Source: Craterostigma plantagineum
Taxonomy: Eukaryota > Streptophyta > Magnoliopsida > Lamiales > Linderniaceae
Direction of reading: 5' to 3'
DNA length: 64,000 nt
Assembly: GCA_027422505.1 (NCBI GenBank)
Contig: JAPQWV010001600.1
Location: forward strand, 16,117-80,116
The notes beneath the pieces are model-generated. The model saw only the letters and a program-made list of their open reading frames with translations, was not told the origin of the DNA and ran no database searches. The stretch's first letter is position 1, and every line of letters begins with the position of its first letter. Positions 45,266 to 57,231 of this stretch are shown one piece after another. A program made the translations under genes and the position numbers.

Positions 45266-47287
45266 AATGATACCCACTCAAATGGGAAAAGGAATTCAGA
45301 ATCAAAATGAGAGCTTCGAATTGAAGAATTAGCTCTGATTAATCGATTCGCCCAAATTACAGAGAATAGAAAAGAGAAGAGGGAGAAATCAGCACATACG
45401 CTGAATCGCTGAATCGCACATAACACTCTGAATTATTCCTCTAATAAAAGAAAGCAACATATTATATAGAATAGCAGGAAACGCTGTTGGTCCTAGCGTT
45501 TTTATTTAGGTTGGTAACAGGTGGCTGGTGGTGGAGCGACGGTGGCGGATCTGGTGGTGGACGACGGTGGCGGATCTGGTGGTGGAGCGACGGCTGGGTT
45601 TGCTCAGATCTGGTGGTGGTGGAGCGACGGCTGCGACCTCAGATATGGCGAGGTGGGTTTGCTCGGCATCGGGCGGTGACGGATTCCGACAGCGGTGGCA
45701 CGATGAGGTCGGCGGTGGTGGAGAACACGACGAGGTGGGTTCTCCTCAGCGCCTCGCCCAGATTCCGACACCCCAGACGAAGGGAACCATAAAATTGTGC
45801 TTGTTGTTGTGGTTGTCGCCGGCGAGGGTCACGGTGTGTCTGGGTTTGATCGGCATCCGATGGCGACGAAGAATTCCGGCTAACGGCGGCGTGCGACTGC
45901 TGGGAGTTGTGAGGCGAACCCTAAAATTGTTCTTTTCTTAATTTTTTGTTTTTTTGTTTTTTTTCTGGAAACTTTATTTTTTATATACTTTATAAATTTG
46001 AGGTGGAATGTAAGCATGACACGTGTTTTTTCTGTTAAAATTAACGTTCAACTTAATGGAGGACCTAAAAGCGAGTAAAACATGTAACATGAGGGACTAA
46101 AAATGTAACTCGTGAACATGGGGACTACGGACGCCCACGGGTTAAACATAAGGGACCAACAATGTCAGTCGCCCGGAAATCATCGACATTAAAATTTTTT
46201 CATGAGAAAGCATCAACAATATTCTATATATGTTATTTATAAGCTCTATCCATGTATTTGATAAGAGCATATTATGTATAATATTTATATGATTGAAATC
46301 GTCTCACTTTCAGAAGGCGACCGCCTTATTTACGCCTCGCCTTTGAGGCAAGGCGGTGCCTTTCGCCTTTGCGCCTCTCGCCTTTAGTAACTATGCCTTG
46401 GTTATATGGAGAAGGACGAAATTCGCAGGCAGGATTCCTTTGAGGCATTCGAAGAAATCTGCTCAATTGCTGAGAAGAAGCAGGTATAGGGTAAAGTTAG
46501 ATTTACTCATCGGACGTTATGATATGCTTCTGTTTTGTCACAATGACTATATGTGCTTACGGTTGTTGCCATTTATCAAATTCAGTATGAGTCTTGCAAA
46601 TTGTTACAGTTGTTCCCATTTCATCTCGTTTATGATTTTCTTTTGGCCTTGTTTCTCTGTCACATTATAGATGAGATGACTGCTAAATTTATTTACAACA
46701 TGCTTTTTTCTAAGTGGATTTCATTCTTCTTGGTGGTGATCTTTTTCATGAGAACAAACCTTCAAGGTCAACTTAGTCAAGGGCATTGAAATCCTACGGC
46801 GGCACTGTCTCGGTGATCGACCAGTACAGTTCGAAGTAGTCAGCGATCAGACAGTGAACTTTGCTAACTCGTAACCTCCTCTACATTTGACATCATATTA
46901 ATTGGATCTGTAGCTTCTTTTCACTAAATAATTTGTTAACGATTTTAATACATGCATTAGCAAACTCGTGTAGTAATAAATACCTGTCTCTTGTACTGCC
47001 AGATTACATCATGAAACACTGGAGTTATATCCTCGGATTCATTGATAAAGCATTACGTATCTCTGTCTTTTTTACTCAGCTTTGGCCACGTAAATTATGA
47101 AGATCCTCATTTCAATGTTGGATTGCCAGTTTTCAGCATTCATGGAAATCATGATGATCCTGCTGGAGTGGTATGGATGTTATGGTATATATGTATTTAT
47201 ATGGTGTTGTGATATAACGATCAATTAGCCACCTCCTGATAAGCTCTTCTGCTCTTTATGTGTCAGAAGTGTTCTTTAAGTTAGTCT

Positions 47288-47350
47288 TTTTTTTGGTAAC
47301 CGGGGAAAGCCGCCGGGTGAAACCCCGGGGTTGACCCACTACCTGCTAAA
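47288..47350 (-). repeat. SINE 3' end fragment in an MRE11 intron
   Basis: TTTTTTTTGGTAACCGGGG and the following bases match the inverted SINE 3' end at the palindrome centre (20559-20608). Confidence 0.65.
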
Positions 47351-47606
47351 CAGCAGCAGGATATATAGTATGTTATATATATGTATTTGCACAAACACCT
47401 ATTCTCAGTCTTGAGTCCTGACTTCTGACTCCTGGGTTTTATAAAATTCCAAAGTCGTAGCCATATATATTAGTTTCTTAGTCATTGTTCATATAGCGCA
47501 ATGATACTAGTGCATCAAGACCTGTAATATTGTCCAGATGAGGTTGATTCTGACTAGAATATTCATTGACACACTTTTACAGTTTCAGTGGTAGCCTCTT
47601 TGTGCG

Positions 47607-47609
<3 letters not shown>

Positions 47610-47640
<31 letters not shown>
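47610..47640. repeat. Poly-T run in an MRE11 intron
   Basis: About 30 T residues in a row, possibly the tail of an unrecognised retroposon on the minus strand. Confidence 0.85.
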
Positions 47641-47643
<3 letters not shown>

Positions 47644-50600
47644 TCATGCACAGCCCAGTGGTTGATATTCAGTCTTATCTTATTAACTGCATGTTTGCTT
47701 CCTCGTCACGGTTGTGCAGGATAATCTTTCTGCTGTTGATATTCTATCAGCCTGTAACCTTGTAAATTATTTTGGGAAGATGGCTCTCGAGGGATCTGGT
47801 GTAGGTCAAATTACTCTTTGTCCTATTCTCATAAAGAAGGTGAAATCATAATTTTTTCTTATTGAAATCTTATTTCTGTTGAAAGTTGAAACTTGTAAAT
47901 AAACTTGAGTTCTTCATCAATTCTTATATTAATTCAATCTATTCTAATATTCACTCAATTTAGGGCTCTACATCTGTAGCACTATACGGACTTGGGAATA
48001 TCAGAGATGAACGTCTGAACAGGATGTTTCAGGTACTCACAGATACACACACTCTGATTTTGCTTATTTGTCCAATCACGTTGTCGGAGTTCCTTACATT
48101 GCTTGTTTTATAAATTGATGCGCTAGACCCCACATGCCGTGCAATGGATGCGACCTGAAGCCAAGGAAGGCTGTCAAGTTTCAGACTGGTTCAATATGGT
48201 AGTCCTTCATCAAAACAGGTACTCTATGATAGTCCCATATTTCTTATATGATGTCCGAGGACGGAGACGTGAAGAGGATTCAACCCATTTCCCCTCGATC
48301 TTTATTATGATGTTTTTGATAAATATAGCTGCAATCATATTATCAGTTGTTTATTGCTTCAGGGTGAAGACAAATCCCAAAAATGCGATAAATGAGCATT
48401 TCCTTCCCAGGTTTTTGGACTTCATTATCTGGGGACATGAGCATGAGTGCCTTGTTGATCCTCAGGTCTGAAATGCTGTGGCCAGTTTTTTCTTTTGATT
48501 GTGGTGGTCGTGTCATTTATGGCTTCTTCATCCTTTTTCTTACAGGAAGTTCCTGGCATGGGTTTTCACGTTACTCAACCTGGTTCATCCGTTGCGACAT
48601 CTCTGATTGAAGGTGAATCAAAGCAAAAACACGTGCTGCTTTTGGAGATCAAGGTTGGAGAGATTTTCTTTTTAACAATTCTCATACATTTATTTGCTTT
48701 TTATTTGTATATTTTATAGCTATCTGTCTGTTTGCTTTCATCTTCAAATGCTAACTAATGTGTGCTATATGCTGCTAAATGACAATCAGGGGAATCAATA
48801 TAGGCCGACAAAAATACCTCTCGAGTCAGTGAGGCCTTTTGAGTATACTGAGGTTGTCTATTTTCACTCGTTGCAAACAATGTGTATATAGTCAGATACA
48901 CATACTCTCAGAGATACAGGTAGTGCTGAAGGATGAACCTGATATCGATTCCAATGATCAGAACTCGATCCTAGAGCATCTGGACAAAGTGGTGTGTCTG
49001 ATATATTCTTTCGTTTTTTCTCTTCATTCTGATCCCAATCTGAAGTAAATATAGTTTCTTTTTTCTTATTATGTATTTGGGCACACCAGTTTGTAAAACC
49101 ATTTAAGAATTTATCGTCGTGTCCCTGTATTGATGCAGGTTAGAAATTTGATAGAGAAGTCTAATCAAAAGGCTATTAAAAAATCAGAGCTCAAACTTCC
49201 CTTGATTCGAGTCAAGGTGATCTGTGTTTTGCTTTTATCTTTTGGCAACTCCTTTTTTTTTTTTTTTTTTTTGGGTTTTCACACTCCGAATTTAAAATCC
49301 ATCTTCTGATTAATTCAAAAGGTGGATTATTCCGGATTTATGACTATAGATCCACAAAGATTCGGACAAAAATATGTGGGGAAGGTACCAATATGATCCT
49401 TTTCCTCCATCCTTACCAATATTAGAAGCGCTCAAGCACAAACACTTTTCTTGGACTAGCGAAAAATTACTTGGCATTGTAGGTTGCAAATCCTCATGAC
49501 ATTCTTATATTTTCTAAAGCATCACGTAAAGGTCGCACTGAAGGTGATCTTTTTTATAGGAAATTTCACCTTCTGTGGATGATACTTATTTCTGGATGCT
49601 TTTGGTGTCCTGTAGATAGAATAAATGTTTGTTTTGCAGGAGGTAAAATTGATGATTCTGACCGCCTTCGACCTGAAGAACTGAATCAGCAGAACATTGA
49701 AGCTTTAGTTGCTGAAAGTAATCTGGTAAGGTTTGTAATTTCTTCTCAAGTAAGCATCATTTATTTGTTTTTTTACAAATAGTGAGCCGGTGCCTAAACG
49801 TGCTTTAGGGCCCTAACCCAGTTCTTCTAAACTTCAAATATTATTCAACTTGGCTATCTAATAAATAACGTATATTCGAGCAGTACTTTGTTATGACGGT
49901 GAAAATCTTGATTATTTTTATTAATCTAATCTGGATATATGTTGAATTGTTCTTTCTGAAGATGGAGATACTCCCTGTTGATGACTTGCACGATTTTGTT
50001 AATAAGGATGACAAAATGGCCTTTCATGCTTGTTTGCAATATAACCTTCGTGAAACTCGCGTAAGTGATCAGTTTGCGCCATACTTTACATACGTATTGG
50101 ACGTTTATATCTGTTCTCCGCACGAGAATATTTGTTTGAATGTTGACACTCAATTATCCCAGAGGCATGCTATTAATCAAAGTTCTACTTTTTTTTAACA
50201 GAATAAAATCGTTCAAGATCCAGATGTTCACAAGTATGAAGAGGATGACATCATTGTCAAAGTCGGAGAGTGCTTAGAGGCAATAATACCTTTTTCCTAT
50301 CTTCTCAAGACCCTTTTTTCTTGGAGATCTGCTGTCACTTCAATCTTTATGTCATCTTTTTCAATACTTGACACATGCAGGAGCGTGTGAAGGAACGAGC
50401 ATCAAAGCTCAAAGAAGCCCAACAATTCCCTCCTAGTGGCCAAGGTATTGATGCAACTATTTCATTGCCTATGCGTTAAGGATGTTTTCTGAAGGTGTAT
50501 AATCAAACTAATTGAAGTCACTCATTAAAGTTAAAGAATGCCGGAAATGAAACTGCTGAAGCAGCAAGTGCTGTCTCATTCAGTGATGATGAAGACGCCG

Positions 50601-51220
50601 CTTTATTCTCTCGCTCAAATCCTACTACCAAAAAAGGCCGAGGAGACCCTTCTCAATCTTTTCGGTCCTCTCGTGAAACCTCCGAAACTGCTAAGGCTGC
50701 TGGACGAGGAAGGGGCAGAGGCAGAACTTCGACTAAACTGAAGCAGACTACATTAGATGCAACAACGGGTTTTCGTCAATCTCAAAGGTCAGTTTACCGT
50801 TTAACTTCTATTGCGTTTAACATCTATTGCAGCCTCATTCCTGAGAAAAACAGTAGTTTGTGAACTGAATATCTTTTGTAGTAAAGTCATTTTGGTAACA
50901 GTGGAAGGTCCACCAGTCGACATATCTGACCCTGGCTTCAATAGATCGTCTGTTTTACTTACCGTAGTTATTGCCATCAATAAGTTTTTCTGACTTTTTA
51001 TCGATAAATGGCATATGATTTTTCTAATAAACTCTCTCTCTCTCTCTCTCTCTGTGTGTAGTAGGCCTGCTTCGATTGCTGCAGCAGCTTCATTCAAAAC
51101 ATTGCTGTCAGCGAGGATGACGTGGATTCAGACTCGAATGACGAAACGGCTAGAATAGATGTTAATGATATTGCAGACAGCTCGGTACGTAAATTTATCT
51201 CTCGAAATACACACCTACAT

Positions 51221-52155
51221 TTTTTTTTCCAAAACGATAGTTGCATTAAAAATAAAAGATACAAGGCTAAATAGCCCAAAGGGTCTCACCGGTACATCGT
51301 CAACCGGGAGAACAAAGGCTCACAAAGGAGCAAAAACAATCCCACAAGGGGAAACAAACACTCCCAGCATTGGGAGAAAATGGTCTAACAGGTGACAAAA
51401 AACGACAGAAAACAGAACACCATTATCAACGGCCAAGAACTAAAGAACCTATAACAGAAGAAGCGATTAAGCTAAATCTACTATACTCTTCACTTTAACT
51501 TAATCTTCGACTTCTGGGTTTTGTTTTCATCGGACTGAAAGCTCCACGAAGGGAGAAAAGGCTCTCGACCCGAGGGTCGGGAGAGACGAGGTCCCACAAC
51601 GGGAAAACTCGAGGCAGTGGCGAGGGCGGGCGGTGGGTGGGCAACGGCCGGCGGGCGGCTGCCCTTGACGAGCTGGGCTTTGGGGTGGTCGCGGCCGGGC
51701 AAAGGCGGAGGTTGGCGGAGGCGGAGATGGCTGCGAGCGTAGGCGGTGGACCGCAGTTCAGCGGCGACCGGCGGCGACGGCAAACGGTGGGGGCGGCATG
51801 GCGGGCTGGAGGGGACGGCAGGTGCGACGGAACGACCGCTGCAAGCGGGGCGGGTAGCTGGTGGGAAGCCGACCGCGGTGGGAGGCGGGGCAGCCTGACT
51901 GGCGGAGGTGGGCGGGGCTTGGTTGAAAAAAATAAAATAAAAATAAAAACAGGGAAGAAATTAAAAACAAGGCTCCCCCAACCTCCAAGAGGTTGGGGGA
52001 GGAGCGAGCTACCGAGAAGGGGACGCTGGCGAAGGGAAGGAGGACTTGGAGAAGGTGAAAGAGAGGAGACGATGGGTGGCGGCGATATAGTGTTAGGGTT
52101 TGGTTTGTTACAGAGGAAGTTTTTTAGAGAGAGAAAGAGAAAGAACCAATCTTAA
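51221..52155 (-). mobile_element. Non-LTR retroposon in a late MRE11 intron
   Basis: A T-run at 51220-51228 is its poly-A tail, and ACACACCTACAT flanks both sides (51209-51220 and 52156-52167). On the minus strand its 3' part matches the retroposon at 31237-32190 (GGCTCACAAAGGAGC-type blocks as complement). The 5' part is GC-rich with no conserved protein. It lies within the intron, so it need not block splicing. Confidence 0.8.
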
Positions 52156-52514
52156 ACACACCTACATTGAGTGTGAGAAATGTTGTTATAACTTTGCAAG
52201 GATGACTCGAAAGCACTTCAAGGGAAGGGGAGGAAAAGAGCTGCTCCAAGGGGAAGAGGTGGTAGAGGTTCTACTACAGCCTCAAAGAGGGGAAGAAAGT
52301 CAGACAACTCTCCTTCATCATCTTCGCTTCATCGTTTTCTTTCGAGTAGAAATGACGATGAAGATGACGACGATGACGACGAGGATATGGCTAAAAAGGT
52401 TACTAAATCTCAACCTCGGGTAATAGCTCTCTCTCTCTCTCTCAGTAGCGAAAAATCCGCGCTGATAACCGTTTATTTTGTAGGTGACAAAACTATGGAG
52501 CCCTAAGAAGGTAA

Positions 52515-53195
52515 AGTTTGATCAATTGTATTACCTGAGGAAGAAGAAAGGAAGTAAGAACCTGCTACTTGTGTAAAACAGTTAGTTAAAAAACTGTTAA
52601 TTACCGTTTCTCTTTATTGCCCCGATATTAGGAAATTAGAGCGTTGCCATGCATTTTCTCCTATGAGTAATGTGTTTCTTATTTAATATGATGAAAATGG
52701 TTCTCTAACAAGTGAAGGCTAAGATCAACTTTTGTCCTACCTCTCCCTAAGCTAAGTGTATCAACTTCCAAAGAAGATGAAAAACACAAACCTTTCGAAA
52801 CATTAAATAGTCGTTTTTAATGATTTAGGTGAAAGTAATAAAAAGTTTGAAAAAAATTGGAAAACTATAATGAATATCTGTTCTGCAAACGTCTTATCAT
52901 AGAAGGGACATCCCACAACCACTGAGTCTCTCTACCTCGTACTATAATAATACACTGCCGTACGCTTTTTTTATGCGCATCATCGCGTTTTGGTCTAAAT
53001 TTTCGAGATCGCGCGCGCCCGTTGTCCCGCTTTTTAAAGCACTGGACTATAAACGTAAGTAAGATAACGAACGGTTGGTTCCTCTTACATCTGTCAACCA
53101 AAAGCCGCCAAAATCAGAAAGCGAAAAGTCTCTTCATCCTATGAAATCTATATAAAGCTCAATCAACAACACAGAGACCTTAAGAAGGAAAAAAA
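52515..53195. other. Spacer between MRE11 and the RLPH2-like gene
   Basis: Holds the MRE11 3' UTR and the presumed promoter of the next gene. No separate gene or repeat recognised. Confidence 0.4.
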
Positions 53196-54444
53196 ATGGC
53201 CGCCACCGCGCAAAGACTCGTCTGCTGAATAATAGGAGACATCTACGGCTACATATCCAAGCTTCGATCTCTATGGTCGAACCTCGAATCCACGATAGGC
53301 CCGTCCGATTTCGTCGGCGCTGATCATCTTCCTCGGCGACTACTGCGATCGAGGAAGAAACACCAAGGAAGTCATCGATTTCCTGATATCGCTTCCCTCC
53401 AATTACCCCAACCAGTCCCACGTGTTCTTGTGCGGGAACCACGACTTCGCATTCGCGGCGTTCCTGGGCGTTCTGCCGACCCGCGCGGCGGCGCGTCATT
53501 CGCGGACACGTGGGAAGAGTACGCCGTGAACGAGGAGAGGGAAGGGTGGTATAGAGGCGATGGTTACGAGGATATGCACCTCCAAGGTAGGAGGTGGGCT
53601 GGGAAGATGTCTGGGTTCAATCGTGCGAAGAACACAGAGTATCAGGGCTCGATCTACGATGCTGGGCCCACTTTTGAATCCTAGGGCGTTCCCCATGGAT
53701 CGTATGGTATGATTCTCGTGGATCGTTTTTCGATTTCTTAGACGTTCTTTGCATCTGCTTAGGTTTGATTAAGGCTGTTTGGGATTTCGTGAAATGTGAT
53801 TTGGGATTGTTTGTTGCGTTGCTTCGTTTTTTGATTTCTTAATTGTTCTTTGCATCTGCTTAGGTTTGGTTAAGGCTGTCCCTGATGAGCATAAGAGGTT
53901 TGGGTTCATGAAGAGGTCAGTTATCGAAATCCAAAACCCAAAATCTTCTTGTAAGAATTTGCCAGTCGTTTGTAGCCTAACTTTTGAATTGATTAACATT
54001 TGGGACTTTGTTTAGGATAATGTTGCCATAGAAACCGAAGAAGGCTTGCAAATCTGTAAACTCATAGCAGTTCACGCTGGCTTAGAGAAAGGTAAGAACG
54101 TCGAGGAGCAACTGAATTATCTGAAAGCTAAGGACACGACGATTCAAAGGTCGAAACTTTGAGTGGAAGAAAGAACGTTTGGGACTTACCCGAGGTTTGA
54201 TTTGCTAGAATCCCTTTCTCTTCTTACAGCATTGTGTAAAAAAAACGAACGAAAATCTGCTACCTATTCATAGGAACTGAGCAAGACTCGAACTATTGTG
54301 TTAAGCAGCCACCATGGAAATGTCCACATCGACGGCCTTAGGCTGGTGATCGATCGAGGCGGCGGTTTAGAGCATAATCCAGTCGCTGCCATCATTTGCC
54401 TTCGAAGAAATTGGTGCTCTGACACAGATAAATTATCAAGTTAG
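53196..54444 (+). pseudogene. RLPH2-like metallophosphatase, degraded
   Basis: The family is a plant PPP-fold phosphatase (Rhizobiales-like phosphatase 2) active on phosphotyrosine. Exons: 53196-53706, 53864-about 53916, 54016-54194, 54274-54444. Motifs in order: GDIYG where GDIHG is expected, [56 protein letters not shown]. Defects: TGA at 53226-53228, frame changes near 53320, 53480 and 54150, a TAG after GPTFES, and the catalytic His of the first metal motif replaced by Tyr (CAC to TAC). A partial duplication of the exon 2 acceptor lies at 53733-53880. ATG 53196 matches the usual start. The gene is probably non-functional. Confidence 0.85.
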
Positions 54445-54699
54445 CCCTTCTTTTTTCGTATTTATTTTCTGTTAAATCTCAGTAAAAATGAAATGCTGTC
54501 TTCATGAAATGTGTCGCATCGCACTAGCACAGTTTTTTTTTTTGCTTCCGCCAAAATTGAATCGATTGGCAAGAAAAAGGAAGAAACTTGTATCACTTTC
54601 AACATTCAGAGGTTAGAACCTGCAAAGCAGAGAAGAGAATCTTATTACACAACTCTTGAAGTCTCTACAAGGGAGAATTTATTATTTTATTCAACATAA
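54445..54699. other. Spacer up to the inverted-repeat arm
   Basis: Presumed 3' region of the phosphatase gene; nothing else recognised. Confidence 0.35.
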
Positions 54700-56281
54700 C
54701 TTGTATCATTAACAAAAATAGGTACAAGGGTTAAACAATCCAAAATGTCTCTCTGGTTTACATCGATCGTATACAAACATCAGAGTCGAAAGAACATCTA
54801 ACCACAGACGAATAAAAACAAAAAATGAACTACTCGCAAATCAATTTTCGAAAATGAACCTACAACACCATAGCAAGATGGCTAGCAAATTCATATCTAT
54901 AAGAGCTATGCATTTTTTCCTCGAACAAAGAGTAGTGTTTCTTGTTTGGGCTTGTACCTAGAGCTGTCAAAAAAGCCCAATCCCGCGGGCCGGCCCGCTG
55001 GCGGGGCGGGCTTCAAAATTTTAGGCCCGCCAGAAGGCGGGCTTGGGCGGGGCGGGCCGCGGGCAGGCCCGCCATAATAAAAAAAATTAATTTTTCTATA
55101 TTATTTAATATCTATAAATAACTTATATAGATTTTTTATATTTCGTAATTATAATTCTAATTGGAATTAACTTTAGTTGAGTTTAATAAAATAAATAAAT
55201 TATTATTAAATAGTTAGGATTAAATTACAAGTACTTTCCAAATAAAAATCTTCTTTTTTTATTTTTTTCCTCTTTTTCTTTAATTTTTTTCTCTTTATTT
55301 TTTTTTAATTTCTGGCGGGCTAAGCCCGCCAGGCCCGCTGCCCGCCCAAGGGGCGGGGCGGGCCTCCCTTTCTCAGGCCCGCCAGAAGGCGGGCTTACCC
55401 GCGCCCGCCCCGCCAGTTGGCGGGCTTCTCATCTGACTTAAGAGGTACAAGTCTTAAGTCAGATGAGAAGCTCCTACGAGATGAGAAAAATACCCCATGA
55501 AAGGAGAAAGGACATCCCATGAAAGAGGAAAGAAGACCCATAAAGGGTACAAAATTCCCAGAAATGGGAGACAACACTCTCATGTAGAGGAGATTTATGA
55601 AACCGAATAAGAGAAGAAAGACAATAAATAAAAATGAGGAATGGAAAAGAGGAGCTCCCCTCCCCCAGCTCCATTAATGGAGGAAGGAGGAGATACGAAG
55701 TTTTTTGGAAAAAGGTTTTCAGATAGATACCACTCTGATATTGGACGGTACAAACAGAATATTAAATAGCAATAATGCATCTTACGTAGAAATGCAACGG
55801 AATAGCAAACAAAGCGATCTAACATGGAAAATCTCTTTCAAATCAACGAGGTAAAAACCACGGGACCAAACTATCCAAAATCCACTAATCACCAAATCGA
55901 ATACAGCGACTTACACCTCAACACAACCACAACGAACTATGATACCAAAACAAAGCTCCAAAAGCCCAGCAATGAGTAATTATCTCAGCTCATTTCCTAA
56001 CCCACATTAGAGTGCACAACTAAAAGAGAACAACAACAGCGTTCGATCAGAGGGCTACAGCAGAAGCAAAAAAGAAACACATTTCAGCAACAGTTTCTGT
56101 CAGCGGCACGTTCGAATTTCTCACAGATCGATGCCGAACGTTGTTCGATTGACCTGAAATTTTAACTGAAGATAGAAGACTCATTGATCTTCATTCTGAA
56201 TTTGAAGGAAGCGAGATGAAGTGAAATTTCTCCCAGTTGGCTTCATTGCATTATTGAGAAAGATAAATAGTTATAGCTTCT
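54700..56281 (-). repeat. Right arm of the second inverted repeat
   Basis: Reverse complement of 41185-42803 with the same parts in mirrored order, including the GC-rich MITE and the 20-bp hairpin. Small differences (for example a shorter GC-rich block near 55400) show that the arms have diverged slightly. Confidence 0.85.
54957..55423. mobile_element. GC-rich MITE, right copy
   Basis: Mirror copy of 42043-42548; starts TAGAGCTGTCAAAAAAGCCC. Confidence 0.65.
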
Positions 56282-56282
56282 T

Positions 56283-56600
56283 AAACAATCCAAAATGTCT
56301 CTCTGGTTTACATCGATCGTATACAAACATCATAGTCGAAAGAACATCTAACCACAGACGAATAAAAACAAAAGATGAACTACTCGCAAATCAATTTTCG
56401 AAAATGAACCTACAACTCCATAGCAAGATGGCTAGCAAATTCATATCTATAAGAGCTACGCATTTTTTCCTCGAACAAAGAGTAGTGTTTCTTGTTTGAG
56501 CTTGTACATCTTAAGTCAGATGACAAGCTCCTACAAGATGAGAAAAATACCCCATGAAAGGAGAAAGGACATCCCATGAAAGAGGAAAGAAGACCCATAA
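56283..56600 (-). repeat. Additional retroposon fragment
   Basis: A further copy, in the same direction as 54735-54950, of the retroposon 3' part. It continues into the segment that in the arms is split by the GC-rich MITE, and here it is uninterrupted. It serves as an empty-site reference. Confidence 0.75.
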
Positions 56601-57231
56601 TGTGGCGCCCCGCCATCTACTTATCAATTCTAACGCTCTTACGTGGCTAATGTCAATATAAAATATTCGTGGTAAATTTTTTTCCTTTTATATAAAGGAA
56701 TTCGTTCTGTACAAGTCAAAACATCGCTCCCAAGCTATTTACATATGATGGTTTCATAATTGCAACAAAAGGAATCCTAACTTCCGCCCCACGGGTCGCA
56801 TTCATGTACACACCACCCTCAAAAGTTACTGGAAGCTTCAAAAGATAGCCTTGCCGTCATAAGCGATCACGTACCGTGGTCGCGCGTACCTACAATACAT
56901 AAAAACATGGGATGAGCTATAAAACTCAGTAAGTAGGAATAATGCATGACGTGCACGTGTCTCATTTTGCAAGGGCATCCGCGTCAATGCATTCAGACCC
57001 TAATTGTGACACCCGGGGCCGATGAGGGCGGGGAGTGATCGCCGGTGCCAGAGAAGTGCACGGACAAGGAGCGGCTCCTGGCAGGCTTCTAGGCGAAGGG
57101 GTACATGAACGAACCGATCCGACACCCGAATGAGAGGGGATCCTGAGACTGACAATGTATGGGCGTGTCAGGCTAATAATTGTATAAAAGAATTGATAGT
57201 ACTACTCATATCACCAAGGTCGACCTACCTT

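Larger units (their letters stand above)
43794..45519 (-). mobile_element. Young gag-only LTR element (TR-GAG type), 1726 bp
   Basis: Two LTRs of 252 bp (43794-44045 and 45268-45519) appear identical by eye and are flanked by the 5-bp duplication GGTGG (43789-43793 and 45520-45524). On the minus strand the order is LTR, tRNA-Met primer site, one gag-containing frame, purine tract, LTR. No protease, RT or integrase is present, so it depends on a partner element. The identical LTRs indicate very recent insertion. Confidence 0.95.
43225..46174. mobile_element. Mutator-like element with long inverted ends, hosting a nested LTR element
   Basis: Inverted ends of about 150 bp (TTGGTCCC blocks on the left, GGGACCAA on the right) lie between exact 9-bp duplications GGAAATCAT (43216-43224 and 46175-46183). 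No transposase is present. The interior is GC-rich with tandem GGTGGAGCGACGG-type units and one frame of Gly/Trp/Arg-rich sequence that I do not regard as a gene. A gag-only LTR element sits at 43794-45519. Without it the element is about 1.2 kb. Confidence 0.85.
42808..46396. mobile_element. hAT-like element with GGCGAGGCG ends, split by a MULE
   Basis: The left part (42808-42960) and the right end (46310-46396) carry inverted GAGGCG / CGCCTC-rich blocks; the right end reads CGCCTTTAGTAAC. Removing the MULE and its duplication leaves about 640 bp without coding sequence. Its right end lies inside what should be exon 1 of MRE11. The left border is approximate. Confidence 0.5.
46397..52514 (+). 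pseudogene. MRE11: MRE11 double-strand-break repair nuclease, 5' truncated
   Basis: The family is the nuclease of the nuclear MRE11-RAD50-NBS1 complex. Exons: 46403-46483 (LGYMEKDEIRRQDS), 46714-46870, 47080-47170, 47720-47839, 47964-48032, 48127-48218, 48363-48465, 48546-48653, 48790-48852, 48920-48991, 49139-49216, 49322-49384, 49483-49543, 49640-49725, 49962-50060, 50202-50279, 50381-50444, about 50537-50788, about 51063-51185, 52201-52419, 52484-52514. Kept motifs: [22 protein letters not shown] and the Asp/Gly/Arg-rich tail. The first motif (Asp and His before LGY) is gone because a hAT-like element cuts exon 1. One-base losses shift the frame in exon 2 (near 46768), in the exon near 51100 and in the last exon (an A run). 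The exon 2 acceptor reads TAAG, and exons near 50444/50537 are out of phase. A retroposon fills a late intron. Not a functional full-length gene as written. Confidence 0.92.
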
